From Hesseltinella vesiculosa (Eukaryota > Mucoromycota > Mucoromycetes > Mucorales > Cunninghamellaceae), in NCBI GenBank assembly GCA_002104935.1, contig MCGT01000050.1:62001-126000 (forward strand): a stretch of 64,000 nt of DNA, given 5' to 3'. The first letter of the stretch is position 1, and the number at the start of each line of letters is the position of its first letter. Under the pieces are notes generated by a model. The model did not search any database. It was not told the origin of the DNA and saw only the letters and a program-made list of their open reading frames with translations. Shown in pieces: positions 53,745 to 64,000 of the stretch. A program made the translations under genes and the position numbers.

Positions 53745-56700
53745 TCATGCTTCGCCCAACAGCCATTCGGCAACAGTAGTTTCTTGTTCCGCAAAGTCTT
53801 CCCATTCTTCCTCCGGCAGGAACCACTCTTCATCGCCATCGACGATGCCGTGTTCACTGACTACATCGTCCGAGTCTGTTAGCAAGCTGCCGTCATCATC
53901 ATCAGAGTCCACAGCCTTGGCGCTGTCCAGGGTTTGGCCAGAGGCATCGGTGACGACAAGGGCAGGCATGTCTTTGTTGGCGCCAGTAGGTTTGCTTGCG
54001 GCTGCGAGGCGTTTCTTTGATTTTTTCTGAAGGGTGGGTGGGGTGGCAGGAGGCTGGTCGGTCTGGACACCCAGGCTGACGCCAGCGGAGAAGCGGGCAG
54101 CAGCAGCGGCAATGGCATCCGACGTGCCAGGGCGGACCCAGTTCTTGGAGGAGGGGGTAGTGATGCCACGGTGGTGGAGGTGAGGATACTGGTGCTTGCG
54201 GTCCATGATATTGCTGGTGGGATTCTGTTGCAGGTACATGAACCGCTCGCGGCGAGGAATGTAGGAGGACGCACGGCGTTGTTGCTGTTGTTGCTGTTGT
54301 TGTACATCGTCCAGCGATTGTGCACGTTCAAATTGCAACACTTTGTCCAACACCATGCTACGGCGGTTGTTGGCCACCGATGTGCGGCGTTGCAAAGCTG
54401 GCGTTAACAACTTGCGGTCTTCTTCAGGCAGGTCAGTGGGGGAGTCGCTTCGAGCGTCCTCTGACGATGGTTCTTCAGAAGGCGCAGGCGAATCTAATGA
54501 TTGAGTCTGCAGTTTGTTGTCATTGGCCGAAGGTAAAGGTGATGTAGTGACAATGGTGGGTGGAGACGAGGGCAGACTGGACGAGGAGGAAGACGACGAA
54601 GTGGAGGCGGAGGCTGGAGGGGTGGAAGCGGTACCATCGTTTTCCTTTTTCGGTGCTTCGCTCAGCTCCTTCTTGGCGGCGGCAGTGGTATCAGCAGTAT
54701 CGTGATCAGCAGCAGAAGACTGAGGGTCTTCCAAACCAGATGAAGAGTGTGGCAAGGGAGGAGGAGAGGTTGAGCGATGGTGAACAGCAGGCGATGACTT
54801 GGCTTCGGCGCCCTCGTCGTCCTGGTTGGTTTCCAGCTCCATGACATTGATGGCGTAGCTTTCGTGCAATGAGTGGCGGCGTGAGGTTCCTGCCATCGAG
54901 GCCCGCTTAGCAACAATGCTGGAAGGTCGTTCTGGTCGTTGCTTCGTAGTGTTGGCAGTGTTGGCAGGGGCAGCAGACGCCGACTGGGCATCCTTGTCAT
55001 CCTTGCTGGCTAACGAGTCGGTAACGGAGGAGGAGGAGGACAGGATGGAGGAAGCGGATGTGGGGGTGGTAGATAAATCGGTGGTGGAGGCTGCCTTTTG
55101 GCTGGGCGTGAGCTTGGGTGACGATTGTGATTGCTGGCGTTCCTTGGTTTCCTCCTTTTCCTTGAGCTTGCGCAGGTTCTCTCGGCTCTTTCGGCTGCTG
55201 CCACTGGAGCGACGTAGCAATGGTGTGGTGCTGGCTGCTTGTTTGGCGGTGGAGGCAGCTGCTGTTGTAGAAGAAGCAGTCGAAGAGGAGGCTGTGCTGA
55301 GCTTGCTGGAGGCAATGGCCTGGGTGGTGGCCGACTTCTTCATTTCAGCCGGGATAGCTGGGCGTGTCTTGACAGGGGAGGAAGTCAAGGACGAAGTAGA
55401 TGAGCTGGAGATAGATGAGTTTCTATCCATGGACTTGATACTGTTGACACTGGTGGACGACCGACTACCGAGACTGCCGCTCTTCACCTTGCCAGCCGTC
55501 TTCGAGCCCGGTGGTGGTTTGGGTGCATTGCGTGGCTGCTCAAAGCGCTTGTCAAAGGACGATTTGTTTTTGATGGTGGTGACTTTGGCGGTAGCAGTGG
55601 TGATGGTGGTGGTGGTGGCGACCGACGAAGTGCGGTTACTGGGTTTAGGTGACGAAGGAGGAGCACGGTTGCCGGGTTTGGGTGACGAGGATGCACGGTT
55701 GCTGGGTTTAGGTGACGAAGGAGCAGATACACGGGTGGCTGCTTGTGTTGCTGGAGGCGAGGCGGTGCTGGTGCGAGGAGACGCAGGCCGAGGGGAAACT
55801 GGCCGAGGGGAAACTGGCCGAGGAGAGGAAGCCCGTGGCGACGAGGCTCGTGGCGATGAAGCTCGTGGTGACGATGGACGCAGACGTGAGTCATCCTTGA
55901 CTTTGGGTGAAGCGGTGGGCGACGCAGTAGCAGATGGCGCAGCCGATGCAGGAGCCAAGGAGGACGATGACCCGTTGGCAGAGAGCCTGGGCATGGAGCC
56001 GCCCGACGGCAGAGATGTGAGTGGTGGGGCTGGAATGGTGGCCTGCTGCGAGTTACGAGGTGGATGGAATGAGTTGCCAGAGGGATGCAAGGAGGTGGGT
56101 GTTTGAGGTCGCGACGATTGGCGAGAGGATGGTCGGGAGGACGACGAGGACATGCGGGGAACGGACGACGAGCGCCGTTTCCACGCTGGCTTGGCGGGCT
56201 CATCGGCCATCTGATTCTTGACTTCAATGGATCTCAAGCGGTTAGGCGTCAAGGATACGCGCATGGTGTTGCCAGATCGAACCAAGTCTTCAAAGTTCAT
56301 GGTGGGTGCGTCTGGGTCATAGACGGGAGCCGAGGCTTGGGATGAAGCTGGCGTCGGGGCGGCTTGCTGGAATACCTTGTAGGCCTTTTTATTGCCGTTG
56401 CCGGAGCCATGGCTAGCCAAGGACACGCTAGTGAAGTTGCTCGTGTTACTGGTCATGATGGAATTAGATCTGCGGGTGGCAGTGGTGTGCACTGAGTGGC
56501 TGGACATGGCAGTGTTGGGGCGGCGGAGCTGACGTGGATCTTCTTCTTCATCTTGCGCCGATTCTCCAATGGACAGATCATCAAACGAGATATCCAAATA
56601 CCCAGTGGCAATTGGGCTTGACCCTGCGAAGAGAAAGAAAAAAAAAAGAGAGAGAGGTGTATAAGCAGAGGGATAAAAAAAAAAAGTCTCAGTCCTTGAA

Positions 56701-57643
56701 ATGGATTGCTTACCGAGAGCTTGTGAAGATGTAGGAGAAAAGAAGTCTTTCTTGGGAGCCAGTTTAGGGGTGTGCAGAGGCGTGGCAACCATACTTGCTC
56801 GTCGGTTTTGGCTTGATGGGAAGACGCGTGCCTAATATTTGCAACGCAATAAACAATGTGTTAAAATTAAACATGTATGCTGCAACATTGGTTCTCCTTA
56901 TTTTTATATTCATCCATGTTTCACAACCGTTGTCACCTCCCCATTTTTTTTCTCAGTGTGCGTACCTCCATTTTGTCTCTTAGCTCCATTTTCTGGAATG
57001 CATAGCCCACTTGAGAGTCGTCAGCCAGGGCCAAGAACAATTCCTTGATGCGCACATAGTCGGTATCTTCGGTTTCGCACGTCATGGCCACGGCCGTCAA
57101 AACATATTCGGCCATGTGTTCGAGGACGGTGGTGATATAGATGGCAACAATGGGCGAGATCACAATGTCCTGTCGTTCAGGCTGGGTGACCCAAGCCAAT
57201 TGGTCGTCCTTGTCGGCCAGGGTGCAATACTCAAAGCATTTGTCGCGCAGTAAGCCTAGACAGGATTGGGTGGGAAAGGCGCTGTGTTGGCCCAGGGTTC
57301 GCATGCGCTCGTACGCATCATAATCAATCACTTCTGTCTCGGTGAAGGTCTTGACTTCCAGCTCGGCTTCGACAATCGCATTTTTTCCTAGACTGGACGG
57401 CAGGAGTGCAAAGACGGATGCCTTGATATGGGACAGGTCCAGGCTTTGGCAGTGATTCAGCAGCTGCGTCAGGAACTCGTCCAAGAATTGATTGATCCCA
57501 AGGAGAGCATCGTTGGACACTCGGTATGTGCCCACTTCCGATATGATGGCATTGGCAGCTCTTTGACAAATGTAACGGCAGTCTATACAAATAAGACGTC
57601 AGCATGATCTTTTCTTCGTTTGACATTGCTTACCTCTTGACAT
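53745..57643 (-). CDS. Histone-fold-like head with 1000-aa Ser-rich tail
   Basis: Four exons (57643-57634, 57582-56966, 56831-56714, 56623-53745) give 1207 residues. Exon 1 is 10 nt (MSR plus one base). Residues about 5-80 (YICQRAANAIISEVGTYRVS, NDALLGINQFLDEFLTQLL, LDLSHIKASVFALLPSSL) have the short-long-short helix pattern of a histone fold; residues 80-210 are helical. The rest is low-complexity: heptads such as SPRASSPRASSPRPVSPRP, PKPSNR repeats, a Gln run near 54280, and an acidic C-terminus (EEEWEDFAEQE). Two short conserved-looking blocks remain (APTMNFEDLVRSGNTMRVSL, NWVRPGTSDA). The third intron (90 nt) has no stop and is a multiple of three, so retention would only insert 30 residues. 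Family not recognised; function unknown. Confidence 0.72.
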
Positions 57644-59564
57644 GGCGGTTGTAGATAGAAAGTCAGGAACGACACGCGCACACAAATAAAATAAAATAGG
57701 ATATCAAGTAGTAACGATGATAAGAAATAAATGAACGCAATGAGATGGTATAAAGCAGATATTATGATTACGACAGTCAAGATGGGGAAAACATACAAAA
57801 AAGAAATAAAGTAGAAGAACAGAAAAGGGAGGGGAATAAAAAGGTTTGCCACCTTTTTGTCAATGGAAAACGTGCTTGCATGGATTTTTTTGTCTCAAAC
57901 GCCGTGCCTGATTGGCCAGCAGAAGATGGCCCACGCGTTACACAGCGAAACGAGATTTCTTCAATGCTCCATTTTTGTCCTCATGCCATCAGCCCATTGT
58001 TCATCTGCCACCACCGATCTTTTCTCCACGGCGAGATCAAGATGACCACTGAGCACACAAGCCTATCCATTTCGATGACTGCCTTTTTTTTAACCAACTG
58101 AGGACTCTCCTGACTCAATCGCCCCTTCTCTTGGTGTCCTCTCCCATATGCTATAATAAATATAATAAAGATGGATCAAACGTTTCGGATTAATATGAAG
58201 GAGTGAATGGCTTCGATTAAGAATCCTATTGATGAAGCCCACTCCCTGACCTGGGCCCCCTTTGTCCCGAATGCTGCATGCACTATAATTTCACGCAAGT
58301 CTCCAAAATGCCCAGTATCTGATCGGTTCTTGGGAAACCGAGCCATTGGTCTTTTCTTTTCTTTATCCATGGAGGCGTGGGCACACGTGTGCAAGTAATA
58401 AGATTAAAATTAAAAAAAAAAACTTTTTACGATTTTTTTTTAATCTTGATTCATTGCTAGAGTGACATCGTGGTTCTTTTCCGGTTCACTGTCGTGATCT
58501 TTCTACTGGAAGGAGTGCATTTTCCTTTTCTGGAATGTGCATGCATTGCTGACATGACCACCCTAACCTCCTTTGTCAGTTTGCCTGGCCACGTTGCGCC
58601 TTGCCACCTTTCCTGCAAACGAAACCCTGGCATACCTTGGCATGTCATCTCTCGGTGCTCGAGAATCCATTACTGACATTGTCCTCGACGCGTTTTGACA
58701 CTGTCTATACAGTATATTAACATCTTGGGGGAGGAGGAGGACAATGTTCATTCAGTGTAGCTTCCCATAAACAGCCTCAAGTCAAGATGGGGAGTCAAAA
58801 AGAGTCGCTCTTTTGAAAACGACATTCCCATTTGGAGAGAACGGTCTGGTCAAATAAACATTCCGTCTCTATCTGTTATACGACTGCCATCTCAATATTT
58901 TGCAGGATAATTTTTTAGCAGGCAGAAGAAATCCAATTCACAGGCAAAGTACATTCCAATGCATGCAAACAGGTATGCTATTCACGCAATGCAATTCTAG
59001 TGCACGTGAATCTGTTTCTCTGGCCACGTAAACCTAGCTCCATCTCACACATACCAGATCAGTGCACCTCCTCTTCTTTCCTTTTCTTTTTTTTTTTTGA
59101 CCATGCCAACCCGCTTACAAGCCCACAGCCTTTCCTATCTCCGCAATCAGTCATTGCACAACTCTAATAAAGCCATACTTTACTCATTCACCCTGCCTCT
59201 ACGTTGACCACCCATACACTCCTTTTTGCCTCTCGTCATTCACTTACCCTGCCATTTTTTCTGTTGTCCTTTTCCTTTCGAAATTGGGATTTATACGCTG
59301 GCGATATTCCGTCACAAGGTGGGGATAGGACGTGACTGAAAATGGCGATCCCAGGTAGTGGCCTGCCAGGACGGTTAGTCTCAGACACAGAGTGTCACAA
59401 CCTCTCACGGGGATGTCACATCATAGTGACACCACTGGGCCTGCCCAGGGACATCATAATGAAACCTCGTTTTCGCCAGCAGCCGTCCCGACCTAGGGAT
59501 GTGATGAGATTAAATTTTTCTTCTTTTTTTTTTTTTTCTTTCAGTTCCTTTTTCTTGAATTCCC
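57644..59564. other. 1.9-kb intergenic region, no gene seen
   Basis: Both strands were read; open frames are short and lack splice-phase agreement or motifs. No RNA gene was recognised. A CACGTG-like and GTCACA-rich part lies near 59380-59440. Confidence 0.45.
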
Positions 59565-61293
59565 ATGGTTTCTTCTCTTCTTGATTCAAAGAAGCGCAAG
59601 CATGCACATGGTAAGAAATACAAGGAGTCAAGGACCAATCGATACGAACGGAAAATCAATCGTGCCAAGTCTAGAGTACGAGAAGGTAAAATCAGCTGTT
59701 TACAGAGCAACCAAGATTTTCCTAACCGATCTCAATGTGATCCGATTTAACAGAACTAGATCTGTTTGCATGGAACAAATGGAAATATGCAGAGCAAGAT
59801 TTTTGGATCGATCCCTATGTAGACACTGTGCATCGTATCGATTATCGCAAGGTTTCCAAGCAGGAATTCATCGATCAGTACGAGGCCCCTAATGTGCCTG
59901 TGGTCATTACTCATTGCACTGACGAATGGCCGGCAGCGAAGTGTTGGAATGAACAGGTAAAATCAATGCAGGCCATAGAAATGATAAGAGAGGTATGTTT
60001 GCCATAGTCTCGTCTCACCCTGCCTTACAGGCATTTTTGGAGCGGTACAGCAAGGATATGTTCAAGGTCGGAGAAGACGACGACGGCAACAACGTGTACA
60101 TGAAGATGAAGTACTTTTTGGACTATTGCCAGCACGGCGCAAAGAAGGACGACTCGCCGATGTATATTTTTGACAGCGGCTTTTACCGGGATCGCAAGAA
60201 AAATCGAGCCTCCAGCAAAAAACGGAATGACACCGCCTCGACCTCGGCCAGTGAACAAGATGATCACGTGGATCGGTCCAAGCGTTCGAAAAAGCAACCC
60301 TGCTCTTCCTATACCACACTGTCTCTATTGAAAGATTATCAAGTGCCTGACTATTTCACCGATGATCTCTTCCGTTGGACTGGTGAACAGCGTCGACCAC
60401 CTTACCGATGGCTCGTCTGTGGCGAAGAACGCTCCGGCACTGGGTAAGGTCTTCATCTTACCGGCTCTCCCTTTTTTTTTTATTAACTCTCCTTTTTCTT
60501 GACAATCGCGATTAGCATTCACACCGACCCATTGGGCACTTCGGCATGGAATGCCTTGGTAAAAGGGCACAAACGATGGGCACTTTTCCCCCCTGGAACG
60601 CCCAACGACATCATCGATCCACCAATGAAGCCACATGATCACGAAGGGGTATCGTGGTTTGCCGAGGTCTTTCCCAAGCTTCAAGCGCGCACCGACCCTT
60701 CGGATCCCCGCACCCTTGGCGAAAAATTGGGCATGGTCCAAGTCCTGCAACGACCTGGAGAAACCATTTTTGTCCCCGGCGGCTGGGCTCATGTTGTCAT
60801 GAATCTAGGTAATTAAAAAAACGGGTGTCCACCAGGGAAAACTCATCACAGCACCTTCTTTTTTCTGTTTTTAGACATGACGATCGCCATCACGCAGAAT
60901 TTCTGCTCACCAACCAACGTGGAATATGTCTATCTCAATACTCGCCATTCTCGCCCCAAATTAGGGGCAAAGTTTTACCGCCAAATGAAGAAGCTTGCCA
61001 GCAAGTATCCTGCCAGTGACTTTGCTAAAATTGCAACCAAGCTGGACACCTTACATTTTGTGCCTCAGATCCCTCCAAGCAGCAGCAGTAGCAGCAGCAG
61101 CAGCTCTACCTCATCCTCGTCCTCATCCTCGACGTCTCTCTCTGATCTGGAAGCCCTGGGCCCGAATGCCGTCAGCTCTACAGGCTCCGAGACCGATCTG
61201 AGCGACGGCACCTGCATGTGCAAGAAATGCAAACGGAAACGCAAGAAACTCGAACGCCAGAAACTCGAACACCCATCGCCGTCCAAGTCATAG
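59565..61293 (+). CDS. JMJD6: JMJD6-type JmjC oxygenase
   Basis: A Fe(II)/2-oxoglutarate enzyme; animal JMJD6 hydroxylates lysines of splicing factors and has been reported to act on arginines. Five exons (59565-59685, 59754-59956, 60031-60443, 60516-60808, 60875-61293) give 482 residues. The N-terminus is basic (KKRKHAHGKKYKES). The core reads [65 protein letters not shown] (metal His and Asp), KPGE-like RPGETIFVPGGWAHVVMNL (second metal His) and TIAITQNFCSPTN. A Ser run from an AGC/TCC repeat and a Cys/Lys-rich end (CMCKKCKRKRKK) follow. An internal GTATGT at 59994 is an alternative donor, but using it would add 12 residues not found in the family. Confidence 0.93.
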
Positions 61294-61827
61294 ATTTTTG
61301 TTTATTTTTTTCCTTGTTTTACAGTATAGAGCTACATGAAAATGAGCTTAATAATAAAGGGAGGTCATTGTCAATGAGGCAACGTTGGCTTGCGATGCCT
61401 AATCTAAAAAGGGGCGCATTTCTTCCAGTGAAACAGACGTGAAATTTCTCCTTCCAATGCGACGCACTCCTTAGAATTAGCCGCCTTTTTCTATTTTTCT
61501 GCAGATTCTGACGGGGAAAATAGAAGGTAGGAGGTCATCCTGTTACTCCCAAAAATAAAAAATAAAAAATAAAAAATAAAAAAACAAAGTTGTCGCCTGC
61601 GATGATTACGCACATCATCAGCAAAAAAAAAAAATAATGAGGGGAAGTAAGAAGCATAGTACCTCCTTGCAAGGACTGGTCCCCCTGGCAAAGCGATTTT
61701 TCACCCTCGATGAAAGCATCAACCTCGTCATTTTAAGTGTTTCCCAATCGCTTGCCTTTCTCTCTCCTCATTTATTTTTGTTATTTTGTTTCCAATTTCT
61801 CTACTTTGAAGGACTACAACAAAAGTC
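61294..61827. other. Intergenic with AAAAAAT repeats
   Basis: AATAAAAA-type units recur at about 61553-61580. No gene was seen. It holds the promoter of the protease gene. Confidence 0.5.
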
Positions 61828-63677
61828 ATGATATTTTACGGAGCCTTTACTTTATGTGTTCTCTTACCGGCACTGGTTGCTAGTCAGAGTCAGCCTCACA
61901 TTGTCAAAATCAAACGTTCAAACTCCGGCATGCATCATGTCAGCGATTTCGTCAGCAGACGAATGAACCGACTCACTCAGCTCGAGCGTAAATTGCTTTC
62001 CACTGAACCTGAGCAATCTCACTTGACATACGGCGTGCGTAATTTCATCTGGAGCGTAAGTTTTTGAATAATGTTTTTCTTTTGTGGAGACTCGTGCATA
62101 TCACTCATCTCTGTTTTCAAAAAAAAAAAAGTATCTCATAGAAGTCGACATGTAAGCGACCGCCTCCTATATTCTCCTTGCCAAATTGGGCTAATTTTTT
62201 TTTCTCCTTTCCCCTAGTGGCACTGCAGAAGATGGCACTCATCAAAAATTCGATATGGTATTGGACTCTGGGTCTTCGATTCTGTGGGTGCCTGGAAAAG
62301 CCTGCACCACCAACACCTGCCACATGGAAGCCGATACCGCCCTTTTCGATCCCGGCCTATCCACGACGTTCCAAGAGGATAAAAACAACCACATCAATGT
62401 CAGCTATGGGTCAGGTGCTTGTAATGGAATTGCTGGTCAAGATTCCATCTTCTTGAACGGTCTTGAGGTCAAAGACCAAATGTTTGGCATTGCTGACACC
62501 GTGACATCCGATATGTTGTCTGGTGGCGTCGAGGGGATCTTTGGCATTGGTCCAAGTCAAAGCACAGCAATGTTTAATAAGCGTAAGGTCCCTCCCCCTT
62601 CTTCTCTCACCCTTTCCATTCCTTCCAGCTCACCCTTTCCAAACTGTTAATTTTTTTTTATCACCCTGTTCGATCATCGACAGTCAAACAGGTATGGGAC
62701 ACCCCACTGGATTCCCTGGCAAAAAGCAATACAATTTCCAAAAATATGTTCAGTGTCTATTTTGATGGAGTCGACAATGTCGATGATATTGAGTCCAACA
62801 ATGGCCAATTTACCATCGGCGATCTTCCGTCTCGAGACACATACACTGGAGAAATCAGCTGGCTTCCTCGGTTCAACGAAGACATTTTCGGCGTAAGGAA
62901 AAAAAAAAAAAGACAATCTCCAGGAAAAAGGCTGACGCAGCCTTGGCTAGTTTTATTGGGGTGTGCAGGCTAGAGGCATGAAGATTGGTGATAATGAAAT
63001 GCTGCGGCCATCAAAGGGCATTGTTGACACTGGTAACTAAAAAAGGCGATTTCTCGGTTTTGGCTTGACCTCATCTTTTTTCTTCTGCTCTAGGCACCAC
63101 CATGATCATTGTGAGTGATGCATTTAGCAGACATTCCATTCGCTCCATACGTGGCGTGACTCTTGATATTAATAAGAGACTCCTTGTTGTCCGGTGCACG
63201 AACATAAAAGACCTTCCTACCATCTCCTTTTTGTTTGATGAAGCGGAGCTTCGGCTGACACCTGAACAATATGTTGCCCCTGCATGGCAAGCCCCTTACT
63301 GGAAGGTCCAACCTGGATTCTGTCCATTGTACATTTCAGTAGAAAACATTGCTGCATTCGACTTTGTCCTTGGTCAGAAATTCTTGGAACAGTATGTCTC
63401 GGTGTACGACGCAGATAACAATCGTGTTGGTAAGTCCTCCTTTTTCCTCCTTGGATCGAGTCTGATCCCTTCCTCCTCTTTTTTTTTTCACCCCTCTCTA
63501 GGATTTGCTCCGAGCGTCCATTATGCCTCTAAGGTGCATAAGGGTACCACTGAGCATGGTGATGGTAAATCCAATGGTCAAGGCGATGAATCCAAAAACG
63601 ATGACAAAGGCAAAGCCCACTCGGGAAATGAAGAAGCTTCCAAAGTGCACAACGTTACCCCTCTCCATGCCCATTAA
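61828..63677 (+). CDS. Secreted pepsin-like aspartic protease
   Basis: An A1-family protease. Seven exons (61828-62055, 62132-62151, 62218-62582, 62684-62892, 62969-63032, 63094-63429, 63502-63677) give 465 residues. Signal peptide MIFYGAFTLCVLLPALVA; a basic propeptide to about residue 75; then YLIEVDIGTAEDGTHQKFDM. Active-site one is VLDSGSSILWVPG, with DSG in place of the usual DTG. The flap region is NVSYGSGACNG. Active-site two is GIVDTGTTMIIV. FDFVLGQKFLEQYVSVYDAD is the usual late strand. The last 45 residues are a Lys/Gly/Asp/His-rich tail. Exon 2 is only 20 nt, and its acceptor is preceded by a pure A run instead of pyrimidines. Probably secreted or vacuolar; the substrate is unknown. 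Confidence 0.9.
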
Positions 63678-63742
63678 CCACGAGTCCATCTGTTTTTTTT
63701 TGTTGCTTTGTGAATTTGGATTTATTTTGCTTGTACCTGGAT

Positions 63743-63743
<1 letters not shown>

Positions 63744-63775
<32 letters not shown>
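63744..63775. repeat. 32-nt poly-A run
   Basis: An uninterrupted A tract on the plus strand, downstream of the protease gene. It is the longest homopolymer in the window. Confidence 0.9.
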
Positions 63776-63777
<2 letters not shown>

Positions 63778-63846
63778 ATTGTAATAAACGAGTACCTGTC
63801 TCCTCCACTCATTCATTCACACACCAAAAAAAAAAAAAAGTACAGC

Positions 63847-64000
63847 TTAGATACCGATTTTGGTAAATGCTTGCCAGTTGGATCGGGTTTGCTGCACAGC
63901 TTCCTCAACTGACCAGTTCTTGGCCATGGCTACGAGCACCGCCATCTGAGCCATAGCCTTGTCCAAGCCGTCAGGTGAATTCACGTCAGATTCAATTAAG
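63847..64000 (-). CDS. 3' end of an unidentified gene
   Basis: The minus strand is open from the right edge to a TAA at 63847-63849, reading SPDGLDKAMAQMAVLVAMAK then NWSVEEAVQQTRSNWQAFTK and IGI-stop. The helical, Ala-rich sequence looks coding; 50 residues are too few to name it. The rest lies beyond the window. Confidence 0.6.
   Translation of the reverse strand, partial: LIESDVNSPDGLDKAMAQMAVLVAMAKNWSVEEAVQQTRSNWQAFTKIGI

Noticed and set aside
54916..56106. A 396-codon plus-strand frame
   Set aside because: It is antisense to the Ser-rich 1207-aa gene; its Gly/Glu/Asp repeats simply mirror the Ser/Pro codons of the other strand.
56714..56792. ATG at 56792 as the start of a separate 1015-aa protein
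   Set aside because: An acceptor just upstream and an in-phase donor at 56966 join it to the preceding exons, giving one gene that starts at 57643.
59957..59994. Longer exon 2 in JMJD6, up to the GTATGT donor
   Set aside because: It would insert 12 residues between the CW and GED motifs, where the family has no room.
63744..63840. Poly-A runs as a retrotransposon tail
   Set aside because: No reverse transcriptase or target-site duplication is seen; A/T runs are common throughout the window.

Overview
This window is a gene-dense nuclear segment of a filamentous fungus, most likely one of the Mucoromycota (Mucorales-type). Evidence: nearly every gene is cut by short introns (about 50-110 nt) with T-rich acceptors; A/T homopolymer runs are everywhere; 3' ends carry AATAAA; and the proteins are clearly fungal (Dnf1-type flippase, Nop4, Noc1/Mak21, Sfp1-type zinc finger, Avo2-type ankyrin protein, Sec66). 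Assignment to the order is inference, not proof. No plasmid, phage, CRISPR, rRNA or tRNA was seen. Gene models were built by hand from reading frame, splice-site and phase agreement; all complete models close in frame.

Layout. 1-3.9 kb: 5' part of a P4-ATPase flippase (minus, runs off the left edge). 4.3-6.0: bZIP factor (minus). 6.1-10.2: a rearranged gene-poor stretch holding three decayed or decaying copies of an unknown gene family and two extra copies of the 3' end of the neighbouring PRMT5 gene. 10.2-12.7: PRMT5 (minus), with a fourth family fragment upstream. 13.2-15.4: Nop4/RBM28. 16.4-18.7: signal-anchored single-pass membrane protein with a long disordered tail. 18.9-20.5: DUF676 lipase. 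21.3-22.7: 7TM protein 1. 23.0-24.5: type I membrane protein with SH3 tail. 24.5-26.9: gap with a perfect RFX X-box and two possible small membrane proteins. 26.9-27.9: RBM42-like. 28.8-29.3: TM2-domain protein. 30.0-31.0: MIT-like protein. 31.3-32.9: BSD-domain protein. 33.4-34.9: mevalonate kinase. 35.1-35.6: ribosomal protein uS10. 35.6-37.3: two unrecognised genes. 37.7-40.3: Ser-rich protein that may be an AFF4/Ebp1 homologue, with two GC-AG introns. 40.5-42.4: two multi-pass membrane proteins (MARVEL-like, COPI-associated-like). 43.5-46.8: Noc1. 47.3-48.3: Sfp1-like. 48.9-50.3: Avo2-like. 50.9-51.5: Sec66. 52.2-53.6: 7TM protein 2, paralogue of protein 1. 53.7-57.6: 1207-aa Ser-rich protein with a histone-fold-like head. 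59.6-61.3: JMJD6. 61.8-63.7: secreted aspartic protease. 63.8-64.0: 3' end of one more gene.

Themes. Several genes serve ribosome production and growth control (Nop4, Noc1, uS10, Sfp1-like, Avo2-like as a TORC2 part), although they are not in operons. Two arginine-directed enzymes (PRMT5 methyltransferase and a JMJD6-type oxygenase) are present. There are many membrane proteins of unknown role. The most unusual items are the paired 7TM genes sharing a 12-nt microexon, the twin GC-AG introns, and the PRMT5-tail/unknown-family duplication cluster.
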